Source: Hedera helix
Lineage: Eukaryota; Streptophyta; Magnoliopsida; Apiales; Araliaceae
Reading direction: 5' to 3'
DNA: 64,000 bases
Assembly (NCBI GenBank): GCA_947179155.2
Contig: OX359280.1
Location: 9,289,501 to 9,353,500 of the forward strand
In this document: positions 47,947 through 59,832 of the stretch, piece by piece
Layout of the letters: every line of letters begins with the position of its first letter
How positions within the stretch are numbered: the first letter of the stretch is position 1
The notes under the pieces: generated by a model
Database searches by the model: none
Told to the model about the DNA's origin: nothing
Seen by the model: the letters and a program-made list of their open reading frames with translations, nothing else
Made by a program: the position numbers and the translations under genes

Positions 47947-50900
47947 ATGCCGAGAGGTTGACCACGCAACCAACGTATCCCAGAGTCAGAGAGTGAGGTT
48001 GGGGATCAACCCAATCCTATGAGGATGTTTGCGGAGATGCTGGCGGAAGCCATGCAAGCTAGACCCCCACCAATGGTAGTACAACCAGCACCACAGCCAG
48101 CGCCGCACTTGACAAATTTCAAGGACTTCAAACTGGTTGAACCACCAGAATTTCAGGGAACTCTAAACCCGATCGAGGCATAGTCTTGGATCGAGGAAAT
48201 AGAGAAGGTATTTGAGGTCGCTAGGGTGGCCAAAGAACAGAAGACTAGTTTCGCTACCTTCATGATGAAAGGGGAGGCGAACTACTGGTGGAAGGCCAAC
48301 AAGGGCCGTGCGGGAGAATGCGTCATTACCTGGGAACGCTTTAAAGAAATATTTCTGGAAAACTACTTTCTAGAAAGCATGTAGCAAGAAATGGAGGTGA
48401 AATTCCTCGAGCTAAAACAGGGAAGCATATATGTGGCCGAGTATGCGGCCAAGTTTAATGAGTTGGCAAGGTTTAAAACTCATCAAGTTAATACGGAGGC
48501 TAGGAAGGCTCGGAGGTTTGAGTTGGGACTAAAGCCGTGGGTGTACCGTTCTGTGGCCGTATTAAAAATCAAGAGCTTTGTAGAGCTATTGGAAAGGGCA
48601 ATCATTGCAGAGGGTGGCAGTGAGGCCCTGGCTAAATTCAACCAGGAGAGGAAGAAGGGTTATGAAGGACAGAAGGCGGGGAGCAGTGGAGGCAGCAACC
48701 CCAATAAACAGAAGTGGAATGAGAGCCAATCGCCTGGAGGCAACAAATCCAAAGGAGAAGCTAAGAAAATTGGTAGATGTAACAATTGTGGTAAGAACCA
48801 CACGGACGAATGCTTGAAAGGCAAGAGTGTTTGCTATAACTGCGGACAGCTGGGGCAAATGGCTCCATGATGCCTGAAAAAGATGAAAGGAGTATGTTTT
48901 TCTTGTGGAGCAACCGATCACCATGCCAAGGACTACTCGAAGAGGAAGGGAGACGCTGGGAGTGGCAACAGAGGCAACAACAATAACAACAACAACAGTA
49001 GGCTGAACATTGGAGGGCCAGCCAACCAGGCTAACCGACCCACAGCGCGCACCTTCAACATGACTGTGCAGGATGCAGTCGACTCTAAGGACGTGGTGTC
49101 AGGTATTATCCCGATCAATGATATTAATGCATATGTATTGTTTGATTTGGGTGCTACTTGCTCATTTGTTTCTGAAGATTTTGCTAAGATATTAGATTTA
49201 CCTCAAGAAAAGCTAGAACACCCTATGAACGTAGAAGTAGCAAACAAAGAAATCATTCCCGTAGACTACATTCATAGGAACTGTTGTGCTGAATTGCGAG
49301 GGTTTAGACTTAACATGGATTTGTTACCGATTCGTCTGGGGGAGTTTGACATAATCCTAGGGATGAATTGGCTATCGAGTCACAGAGCGGTTATTGACTG
49401 TAAGAAGAAGTGTGTGCACTTAAAGACTCCGAATAGGTCAAAAGTTATATTTTACGGTAGTAAATCACCGAGACAATCAAGTTGTCTGACGATGATGCAA
49501 GCACGAAAGTTTCTTAGGAAAGGGTGTGTAGGTTATTTGGCTCATGTGGTCGATACTCGACGAGTCGAGGACGAACTGAGTCAGATACCTGTTGTACGAG
49601 AATTCGTTGATGTTTTCCCAGATGAGATTCCGGGGTTACTGCCGGACAGAGAAGTGGAGTTAGTTATTGATTTGGTACCGGGGATCGCACCGATTTCAAA
49701 GGCGTCGTATCGTATGGCACCAGTAGAAATGAAAGAATTGATGGTTCAGCTGCAGGAACTACTAGCTAAAGGTTACATCAGACCGAGCGTGTCACCATAG
49801 GGAGCGCTGGTTCTGTTTGTAAAGAAGAAGGATGGTTCGATGAGGCTTTGTATTGATTACCGGGAGTTGAACAAGGTCACCATTAAGAATAGGTATTCGC
49901 TGCCCAGAATTAATGATCTGTTTGATCAACTTAAGGGAGCGAAATACTTTTCGAAGATAGATTTAAGGATGGGTTATCATAAACTGAAAGTGAGGGAGAA
50001 GGATATCCCAAAAATGACATTCGGAACTAGTTATGGTCATTTCAAGTTTCTAGTGATGTCATTTGGACTGACGAATGCACCAGCGACATTCATGGATATG
50101 ATGAACAGAGTGTTCAAGTAGTACTTGGAAGAGTTTGTGGTCGTATTCATTGATGACATATTGGTGTATTCGAAGACGGAGGAAGAACATGCAGAACATT
50201 TACGGATCGCATTGGAGGCTTTGAGAAGGGAGAAGTTGTACGCCAAGTTTTCGAAGTGTGAATTTTGGTTGCCGAGGGTGCAGTTTCTAGGTCATGTTAT
50301 CGACAAAGACGGTGTTTCAGTGGATCCAGCGAATGTGGAGGTAGTTATCAATTGGGAACAACCGAAGACGCTGACTGAGATTAGGAGTTTCTTAGGGTTA
50401 GCGGGGTATTATCGAAGATTCATTTAGGATTTTTCGAAGATAGCATCACCGTTGACCAATCTTACCCGAAAGATTTTGAAGTTTGTTTGGTCAGAAAAGT
50501 GCGAGGAAAGTTTTATGGAACTGAAGAAGAGGTTGAGTCAGGCACCAGTGTTAGCTTTACCGGACGACAAGGGAGGTTTCGTAGTGTACAGTGATGCGTC
50601 ACACAAGGGTCTTGGTTGTGTGCTAATGCAACACGGCAAGGTCATCGCGTATGCGTCACGTCAGCTAAAGGATTATGAGAAGGGTTACCCGACTCATGAC
50701 CTGGAGTTAGCAGCGGTAGTTTTCGCCCTAAAGATTTGGAGGCACTACCTGTATAGCGAGAAGCGTGAGATATATACAGATCACAAAAGTCTGAAATATA
50801 TCTTCACTCAAAAGGAGTTGAATATGAGGCAGCGCTGATGGTTAGAATTGATCAAAGACTACGACTGTGAGATTCTGTACCATTCGGGCAAGGCCAATGT

Positions 50901-51765
50901 AGTAGCGGATGCCTTGAGCAGAAAAGTCAGGGAGAAGTTGCTGAAGCTAACAAATCAGGAAGAGTTGGTGAGAGATTTCGAACGTTTGGAGTTGGAGATC
51001 AAATATCCGATGGAGGCAGACGAGAAGTTATTTACAGTAACAATAAGCCCGACCTTATTAGACAAGATCAAAGAGGCTCAGAAAAAGGATGAAGATTATG
51101 ATAGTATTAAGAAGTGAATTGCTGAAGGCGATGAGCTTAAGTACAATATTGATAGCACAGGGTTGCTAAGGTTCGAAGGGAGAGTCTGGGTACCGTTGGA
51201 TCCGGAGCTGCGGGAAGAGATTCTTCAGGAAGCTCATAGTACAAGGTACTTAGTACATCCCAGAAGCACGAAGATGTATCAGGATCTACGACAATACTTT
51301 TGGTAGCCGAATATGAAGAGGGAAGTGGCAGAATGCGTCAGTTGATGTCTGACATGCCAGCGAGTTAAAGTCGAGCATCAACGTTCGAGCGGACTGCTTC
51401 AACCACTAGAGATTTCAGAGTGGAAGTGGGAGCACATCACGATGGACTTTGTGGTGGGTTTGCCATCGACACATAAAGGTTTAGACACCATCTGGGTAAT
51501 AGTGGATCGTCTGACCAAGTCAGCCCATTTTCTACCTATCAGAATACGGTACAATCTGGAGCAGTTAGCGAAGCTCTATGTGAAGGAGATAGTGTCACGA
51601 CATGGAGTGCCGGTATCGATTGTGTCCGACAGAGATCCGCGCTTCACGTCAAATTTTTTGAGAAGTCTCCAAGCAAGGATGGGAACACAGTTGAGGTTAA
51701 GCACAGCGTACCATCCTCAAACTGATGGCCAGAGCGAGCGAACGATTCAGACTCTGGAGGATATG
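47947..51765 (+). pseudogene. Tekay/Del chromovirus gag-pol, first part
   Basis: A single frame of 1273 codons with no frameshift carries eleven stops (47959, 48181, 48382, 48868, 49798, 50119, 50425, 50836, 51115, 51304, 51343), all TAG or TGA. Gag has the core FKDFKLVEPPEFQGTLNP and WWKANKGRAGE, then Cys-His clusters (CNNCGKNHTDEC, CYNCGQLG, CFSCGATDHH; the third lacks its last Cys). The protease has LFDLGATCSFVS. RT has SMRLCIDYRELNKVT, YHKLKV, SFGLTNAPATFMDMMN and the catalytic VFIDDILVYS. RNase H has YSDASHKGLGCVL and YTDHKSLKYIF. The integrase core has MDFVVGLP (first D), IVSDRDPRFTS (second D) and YHPQTDGQSERTIQTLED (E). The frame is cut at 51765 by a solo LTR and resumes at 54098. Confidence 0.95.
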
Positions 51766-54092
51766 TGCTGGTCAAAATCGGAACTCTTTTATTTATATTT
51801 TATTTTACTAGATAGTTTTCGATCTCGAATTCATTTGAATGAATAGCGTGCAAGCATACACGGTCAACAAGTAATAAAGTGATAAGAAAAAGTCGATCCC
51901 ACGAGGAAATAGTTCTAACGTTTTCCAACACCGATTCGTTCAAGTCGATCTCATTTAAACGATTATCAATATTGGCAATAGAAAAGTAAATGCATAAATT
52001 AACATCTACACTAGAAAGCAATAAAGATATGTGAATCTGAGAATGCAATTTCCCCCAATAGCTCATTTAAATCTCCTAACTCTCTCTTCAATTATACGTA
52101 CACAACGAATTATTAACCGAGAATTCAGTATAGTATTTAAATGTCTCTGTCGAAACATATAAACAAATTCACCCAAATCCGACACAAAGGCAACAGAAAC
52201 GGGAAGGAACATCCTAATCAGGAAACTCACTATATCTCTATGAAAGTTTAACCTAAAAAGGATTTCAAGCACAGATTCTCCAATTGGCTACACGCGGCAC
52301 ATAGGTATATTTCTATCCTACATACAAATCATGCATTACATCCTAAGATCAAACAACATAACACGTGTCATTGTACTCAGGTCCAAACTTATAGTCCATC
52401 GTTCGATTTTATATAAGTTACCACATAAATTACTTAGGCCAAACAGATATTACAATTAACACAACATATGAAAACCCATTCATATGGTCGTAACCGATGA
52501 ATGGTCAACCGAGAACTCGTAAGTACTCACACGCCTCTTTCGAGGTCACATAAGCCTATTCTATCTAAGAAACCCACTATATTTCTATGAGGATTAACAC
52601 TAACAAGGATGATGAAGCCTAGGTTCTCAAATTGGTTGCACATGGCGTTAGGTATATGTCTATCCTAGCCACAAATCATGCATTCCATCTATGTAGAATA
52701 ACACAATCACATGTTAACATATATGGGTCTAAACACTATAATCCCTTTGTCAAGTTCATATAGGTTACTAAATAATCGCTCGACCAAAGCATTATAAAGC
52801 ACAAACACAATGAAGCAACTCCTATGGCCATCCAAGAGACAAAAACCCAAGCAACGAAGCACAAACATATGCGAAATACAAAACAAGCTTCTCTTGGACA
52901 TTTCATCGAACACTTGGCGTGCACAATGAATTTGTTCAATACTAAACAACTACACATATGCAACAACAACCAAAGAGAAGAGAAAAATGATTATAACAAC
53001 CTATTGGGCTCCCAAGCATTCAAAGATTCCATGTCAATCCAACATAATCGGAGAAAACAATATCCAACAAGAACAAAATAACCATTCAAGCTAAACATGT
53101 AAAACACTAATCATTATGAACAAAACATGCATTGGATTCAATACAATACATAGACATTACATCCATGGATTACAAATCATCCAAGTTCATCAATATCAAA
53201 AGATAAAGATTGTTTTCCAAAAATTCATCATTCAATATAATACACAAAATAGAGAGAGAATGAAAACATAAAACTCCCTCAATCAAGGCATCCGATTGAT
53301 GAAGAACCACCAAGCTCATCCTTAGAAGCACCACCAAGCACTCCCAAATCGCCCATGGTCGCCTCCTCCAAGAGGAGAAGAAGTTATATTAATTAGGGCT
53401 TCAAAAATGACTTAAAAACTAAAATCTGGGCGTATGAACAGTGCACCGCCGCGGCGGTCAAAGGCACCGCCACGACGGTCAAACTTTCTGCTAAAATCTG
53501 GGTTTGTACCACCGCTGCGGCGGTGGAAACCACCGCTGCGGCGCTAGTACAAACTGCCCAAAAATGTTCCTTTTTTGACTGCTGCAGCCTCCTTCAGTGT
53601 TTTGGCCATATCTTCTTTATACGAACTCCAATTGAGGTGATTCAAGATGTTTTGGAAAGGAGACTCGTAGACCTACAACTTTTATGTTTTACAAAATTGA
53701 TGATTCGGAAAGGATCAAGGCCAAAATTGGGCATGCATTGGCTGCTGCATAAACGGAGCGCAGAAAATGCGAACCGGGCAATTCCAAGCCTTGATCCACC
53801 GAGCCCTTATTATAATTCCTACAAAATGAAATAGAAACACATAAAAATAATACAACACCACATCCTATGCAATGTGGTACAAAAACACATACAACTAAAC
53901 AAACACTTAACATATAAATTATGAATAAACTACACAAAACGACATAGAATACATAAAATACCTAAACATGATATAATTCACTATATTATACAATAACATA
54001 AAAACACATATAAAATCACATAAAAAACTTAAAGATCCACAAATTATCAAGTTTAAATGTATTCAATTCGTAGGTATAAAACTCACTCATCA
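51766..54092 (-). mobile_element. Solo LTR (2327 bp), minus orientation, with target duplication
   Basis: It starts TGCTGGTCAAAATC and ends CTCACTCATCA on the plus strand, flanked by the perfect duplication ATATG (51761-51765, 54093-54097) inside the Tekay integrase codons. On its own strand it reads TGATGAGTGAGTTTTATACC at the start and has cctcgtgggatcgac near the end, as in Tat/Athila-type LTRs. It has a GC-rich stretch of dyads (53445-53550, e.g. accgccgcggcggt). The short frames inside it show no domain and are not considered genes. Confidence 0.9.
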
Positions 54093-54097
54093 ATATG

Positions 54098-54817
54098 CTC
54101 CGAGCGGTCGTGATGGACCTAAAGGGCAGCTGGGATGACCATTTACCATTGGTAGAGTTCGCTTACAACAACAACTATCACGCTAGTATCGGCATGCCAC
54201 CGTACGAAGTGCTTTATGGAAGAAAATGTCGAACACCGTTGTGTTGGGACGAGGTCGGAGAACGAAGACTACTTGGACCTGAAATAGTGCAGCAGACTAC
54301 AGACACAGTACAACTTATCAGAAATCGACTGGTAACAGCTCAAGATCGTCAAAAGAAGTACGCGGATTTGCATCGCCAAAAGCGGGACTTCAACGTGGGC
54401 AGTTTTGTATTTCTGAAGGTATCTCCTCCCCGAAAGGGGAAGATCCGTTTTGGTAAGAAGGGCAAGCTGAGCCCTAGGTTCATAAGACCGTTTGAAATCT
54501 TGAGGCGAGTCGGTGAAGTGGCGTACGAGGTAGCATTACCTCCTGAACTTGAGCACATTCACAATGTGTTTCATGTGTCAGTGTTGCGGCCATATAAACC
54601 AGACTACAAGCATGTTATATCATATGAACTAATTCAAGTCGAGAAAGACTTATCATATAAAGATGTTCCTGTCCAGATACTCGATAGGAAGGAACAAAAG
54701 CTGAGGAATAAGATAATTCATTCTGTCAAAGTACTTTGGAGGAATCATGCAATCGAAGAAGCTACGTGGGAACTAGAGGAAAAAATGAAAGCGAATTACC
54801 CGTTTTTATTTAAGTAA
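54098..54817 (+). pseudogene. Tekay/Del integrase C-terminus with chromodomain-like end
   Basis: This is the continuation of gag-pol after the solo LTR, with 240 codons and no stops. It reads WDDHLPLVEFAYNNNYH and YEVLYGRKCRTPLCW, then the GPY/F-type module (GKLSPRFIRPFEILRRVG) and HNVFHVSVLRPY. The last 60 residues (VQILDRKEQKLRNK, VLWRNHAIEEATWELEEKM) match the chromodomain-like tail of Tekay/Del integrases, thought to guide insertion into heterochromatin. It ends 34 bases before the polypurine tract. Unlike the upstream part, this stretch has no nonsense changes. Confidence 0.95.
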
Positions 54818-54851
54818 CCTTATTTTATAATTCCGCGGGCGGAATTTTTAT

Positions 54852-54868
54852 AAGGGGGGGGGGGAGAA
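54852..54868 (+). other. Polypurine tract of the Tekay element
   Basis: Aa, eleven G residues, then agaa, directly before the LTR start TGTAATGTCC. Confidence 0.9.
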
Positions 54869-56880
54869 TGTAATGTCCTAGAATTTCCATATCATTATTA
54901 ATTAAATTATTAATTTAATTTCTAACGAGTTAGTTTTACGAGATTATTTAAATCTTTTTATGTGATTAATTAATTATGTGATTAAATGATTATGTGATTA
55001 ATTGCTAGAATTAATTAAAGGGGGGTCACTAATATGTTAATTAAATTAGTGAACAAACCCTAAAGTTTTAATATCAAAATAATGGATAAGTTTCCTATTA
55101 ATTAAATATTTAATTAAATTGAATATAATGAGTTAATTAAATATAATAAATTAATTAATATGATTATTAAATTAATGTAAATAATGTGAAATATTAATAA
55201 TAATAATATTTATTAGTCCATTTAGTAATTTAATACTAATGGGTTAATTAGTGTATTGAATTATTTATTCAATCTAATTATTTATTTTATCATGGATTGA
55301 ATAATTAATGTGTAAATTATTAAATTAGCCCAACATGGATCAATTAGTAGCCCAAGTGAAAAATAATAAAACTTGGCAAACTAGTAGCCCAAACAATTTA
55401 AATGAAGCCCAAAAGAAATTAAAACAAAGTCCAATGTTTGGCCCACTTAGAAAATACTTTATATAACTATTTATTTATTAAAGTAAAATGGAGATGACAA
55501 ACTTTTTGGGACAAAAGTTTGTCCATTAGCCGAGCATGCTTGGTGGAGAGAGAGAAAAGTGATTTTGCTTTTTATTTTAGTTTATTTTTCATTTATTTAA
55601 TAAATGGTTGCTTGTTTTATTATTTTTAGTACATTGACACCATCCCACTTTTCACCAACTTAGTCCTTGGCCTAAATTTCTTGCACAAGTCTCCAACTAC
55701 CCTCATGATGGTATTTTGATAGATATAGATTTTATATCTATGCCCATTGTAAGTATACTTACAATTTAGTAACTTTTATTAGTCATTTATCATCTTTTAT
55801 TTTCAAGAGAGTTAGAGAGAATTTGAGAGTGTAAGAAAATATATTTGAGAGCAAAAATACCAAGAGAAGGAGTTCTTGGTTCATGTCATCTTCTTTCACC
55901 ACCTATTTTGGAAGAAAAAAGAAAATAACCATTAAATCAAGGTAATGGTTATTATAAATCTAGTTTTTGTTTTTAAATTAAATAAACCAACATGTGAGTA
56001 TAAACATGTTAATATAGTTAATAATGTGTAGTAGTAATATTTATGTCATGCTTGAGTTTAATATGCTTGGTTTGTATTTTGGTATAAATTGTATGCTACA
56101 AACATATGTTTAGTAGTGTGTAAACAAGTCTTGGAATTTATGACCAAAAATATTTTTATAAAACTTAGGTTTGATGTTCTAATATTATAGAACATTAAAT
56201 CATGAGAAAAAAAAAAAAGTTTGAATCACTCAAAATGGAGTTATACACAAAAAGTTATGATTTGTGGTAGTTTATGTGATGTAAATTTTTTTATTAAAAA
56301 AATGATATTAAATCATAAAAAATTAAATTTTCATATTATAAATTGATATTAAGTGATTGGTAATTTTTTTGGATTTTTATTGAGAAGTCAAAGCTTACTT
56401 GATGGTATAATTTTTATTAAAGTGTGTATTGCCGAACACTGTTCACATTCTACTAAAGAAAAAAGAAAAAAGAAAAAAGAAAAAGAAATGGCCGCGCAAT
56501 GCACGCCCGCTTGTTGACTGAGGGACACGGAGCCAAACGACGTCCTTTGGCACATAAACAATTTTACTCCGCGCGTTATGCGCGGAAGTCGTTTCTGGTT
56601 CTCTCAAAACGTCATCATTTTGAGTCTGTTTTCAGTTGAACACGCGCAATGCGCGGAAGGACAATTTTTTGGTGAAATTACAACTTTGCCCCTCCGTTTT
56701 TTTTGGCTTAAGTACAGAATTGTCATTCTGGATAATTTTAATTAATTTAAATATTTAAAAATTAATTTAAAATTATAACAAAAATAATAATAATACAAAA
56801 ATGATATTTGGGATGATATTTTTCATTAAGTTTAATATTTAAATATTTTAAATATTAATCTAGATAGCTAAGTTACGGTT
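54869..56880 (+). repeat. 3' LTR of the Tekay element, truncated
   Basis: It is alignable with 13171-15162 with few differences, including the GC cassette (56490-56660) whose CGCGC dyads are partly decayed (CGCGCAATGCACG). It stops at gttacggtt. The remaining half expected from the 5' LTR (AT dyad array to GGCGTCACA) is missing, replaced by a stub of a minus-strand element. Confidence 0.8.
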
Positions 56881-56935
56881 ATAGGCTAAGGTACTCCTAC
56901 CTAAGGTTTATAACCTATCAGCTCTGATACCAACT
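56881..56935 (-). other. Stub of a minus-strand element: PBS and 40-nt leader
   Basis: On the minus strand TTGGTATCAGAGC (56933-56921) follows two bases after the LTR end GGTCGTCACA, an intact tRNA-iMet-type PBS. Only about 40 bases of leader remain before the truncated Tekay LTR. Confidence 0.8.
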
Positions 56936-58089
56936 TGTGACGACCCCAAATCCGGGTCCTCCGAACCTCGAACTCGGTTCAACACAAGTACAACCTTTTC
57001 TTTATTGTTCATGAATTACAAAAATATTATAATTGTTAAATAATCATTTATTTACAATTTTACAACATCTATTTCTATTCCAGAATCGAAATCTTTATAC
57101 ATTCCTAGTATGTCTCAATATCATACATGATACGACATTCTATTACAATCAATTTGAGTATTTAATACTCACATAACATACCAACTAAGTCTTATGCTAC
57201 ACAATCATTTACCTGTCCAATTCGGACTGATATCTACAATAGATATTTAGATCTTCAATGGAAGTAATATGTTTTCCTGTACCTTGTTCTTTATCGAGAA
57301 CTTCAGGTAACTAGCCTTATCTGAAAATGTTGGTTTAGGCAAGAGTGAGCACGACGGCTCAGCAAGTCTAACAGCTACACATAACACATTACATGCTTCA
57401 CATAAAATCTGCCATTTATGCTAACATCATGCTTTTCATGCATTTCAGTTTATGACCTACTGTTCATGCATATCATGCCTCGCATTTAATCTATGCTTCA
57501 TGTCTAACCTCTATCATGACATATAGTTCAATGCAGAACAATTGTCTTAAATCAACTACCGCATATCAACAGTTCAAATCAACTTATTGCACAAAGGCAC
57601 ATTAAAACATCTTTGCACATAACCACGTATGAACACATCTTAGTTTAATAACAAACTTATAATTCATGCACATAATACAACACGTTCTGAAAAACTTGTC
57701 TGGTTTGCTTCTACCAGTTACGCTTATTTGCGTCTCTCGTTCAACCTACAATTTATATAGGAAAATTGAAATAATCATTAGATATAATGACTATTACTTA
57801 GTCTTAACTTAAGACCTTAACTTCAAAGTATTAACTCTTTAGTTGTCCGACAAATGAACTTATACGTTCCGGACAAAAACCCTAGCCCAAATCTAGTTGG
57901 ACATGTCGGGTACACTTAACCAACTTACGCATTCACTACACATGCTTCGTACGACCCACTTTTAATAAGTTGTCTAAATTAGTCACAAATGGACTATCCA
58001 CATTGGTTTAATTCAATTAAACTTCCTTCTCTTTCATAACTTAATGATTTGGACATTTAATAATGTACCAAATAACTCAAAATATTATT

Positions 58090-58620
58090 TATCTTTGATA
58101 ATATACAACTACATTCAAATATTATTAACCATTTAATAATATTTTAATCACTTATTAATATTATTAACAATTTAATAATATTTTAATCACCTATTAATAT
58201 TATTAACCATTTAATAATATTTTAATCAACCATTTAATAATATTTTAATCCCTTATTAATATTATTAACCATTTAATAATATTTTAATCCCTTATTAATA
58301 TTATTAACCATTTAATAATATTTTCATCACTTATTAATATTATTAACCGTTTAATAATATTTTAATCTCTTATTAATATTATTAACCGTTTAATAATATT
58401 TTAATCACTTCTTAATATTATTAATTATTTAATAATATTTTAATCACTTATTAATATTATTAACTATTTAATAATATTTTAATCACTTATTAATATTATT
58501 AACCATTTAATAATATTTTAACCACTTATTAATATTATTAACCATTTAATAATATTTTAATCACTTATTAATATTATTAACCATTTAATAATATTTTGAT
58601 CATTTATTAATGTCATTAAT
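58090..58620. repeat. 39-bp tandem hairpin array, second copy
   Basis: Around thirteen units of ttaatattattaaccattt plus aataatattttaatcactta have the same dyad (AATATTATTAA-N4-TTAATAATATT) as the array at 16440-16960 but a different linker (atcactta in place of attaagtatc). Confidence 0.85.
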
Positions 58621-59822
58621 TATTTAATAGCCTTTTTAATCTTATACTAATGTTATTAATCATTTCATAACATTTTAGTTACTTACATATTTAATCCTTT
58701 AACCATATTTTAATACTATTTAAACCATACAAATAGTTAACTTTTTAATAATGTTAACCTTAGTCTTTATTTTATACATTTAACTACCAATGAGTCACTA
58801 ATAGACTTTATATATATTGGTTTAATATTCAAACTCATTCATTTTACAAGTTTATCTTAGGTTTTAAGTCTCTAACGGCGTTTTGTTTAGACTTTTCATT
58901 AACCGACAAGTTAAACCGGAGTTCCGACTTGATAAAACTTTAAAATATCAAAATTTGGACTTTTTAAAATTGGGCCAGCGCTGGCGGCTCTGTCCATAGG
59001 CATATCCTAGCGCCGGCGGCGCCCAAAACAGAAACAAAACCCTAAACTTGGACTGCCCGACCCTCCGACGCTCCGACAGCCATAACTTCTTCATTTTAAA
59101 ACATTTAGGGGTGATTCTTGAGTCCATTCTCATCCGAATTTCCCCCTCTACAATTTCTCTTTATATTGCAAATCTAAATTCCAAACGGAGCTAGACTAAA
59201 AATGGCTCACAATGACAAAGTGAAAACTAACTTCACAAATCGTTGGTTCTATAGGTTCAAACTTGAATAAAATGAACTCTACACATCCAAATGACACCAA
59301 CTAAGTGTTTTTGTCTTTATGACTTCTTGTTTTACAAGATTTCATGGTTCAATCATATTTTTAAAAGCGTTTTGACGATAAATTTAAGATTGAACCGTCT
59401 AGATTTTACCGGTAACTCACAAAATGAACGTTTCTTCTAATTCTTTGCATACCACCCATACAAATTCATGAGATAAATATACCGAACCATAAATCTACCT
59501 ATATATCATAGTTTTATACTTCTAGAGCATTAAAATAACTTTTGGTCGGTTAAAAATATATTTTAACCGTTTAAAACTTATATAGACTACAAAAATGAAC
59601 TTAGGAAGGTTCAGAATACTTTTTAACCTCTTAGACATGGATGCTCTTCTTCCTCTTGATATGGACTTGCTAAGGACTCCTCCTTGACTATTCTCTAGCA
59701 TTTTTCCATGGTGGATCATCAATCTCCCAAAGGTTTGCTTGCTTTTCTCTAGAATGATCTCTCTTTTCTCTCTAGCATTTCTAGCAAATGAACTAACCAA
59801 CATAGCAAGAGAGTGGAGTACT

Positions 59823-59832
59823 CTATTTATAG
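59823..59832 (-). promoter_or_regulatory. TATA box of the minus-strand Tekay-like LTR
   Basis: CTATAAATAG on the minus strand, followed by AGTACTCCACTCTC, in the same context as the TATA box of the solo LTR at 18036. Confidence 0.65.

Larger units (their letters stand above)
13171..56880 (+). mobile_element. Large Tekay/Del-type Ty3/gypsy retrotransposon split by nested insertions
   Basis: I infer a single plus-strand element. The order is 5' LTR (13171-15236 and 18800-20630), tRNA-Met-type PBS at 20633, an extra ORF at 20867-21649, gag-pol at 47947-51765 and 54098-54817, PPT at 54852-54868, and the first 2012 bases of the 3' LTR at 54869-56880. The 5' and 3' LTR copies agree closely by eye over their shared 2 kb. 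Inserted later are solo LTRs at 15237-18799 and 51766-54092 and the Athila complex at 21757-47655. The net host length is about 12 kb, reasonable for this clade. The weakest link is continuity across the Athila complex, where no target duplication was found. Confidence 0.6.

Noticed and set aside
52707..53081. Overlapping short frames with Cys/Phe-rich products
   Set aside because: They lie inside the solo LTR, on both strands, with no motif.
58090..58620. Satellite or CRISPR-like array
   Set aside because: The 39-bp units are head-to-tail AT-rich dyads without unique spacers, inside an LTR of a plant genome.
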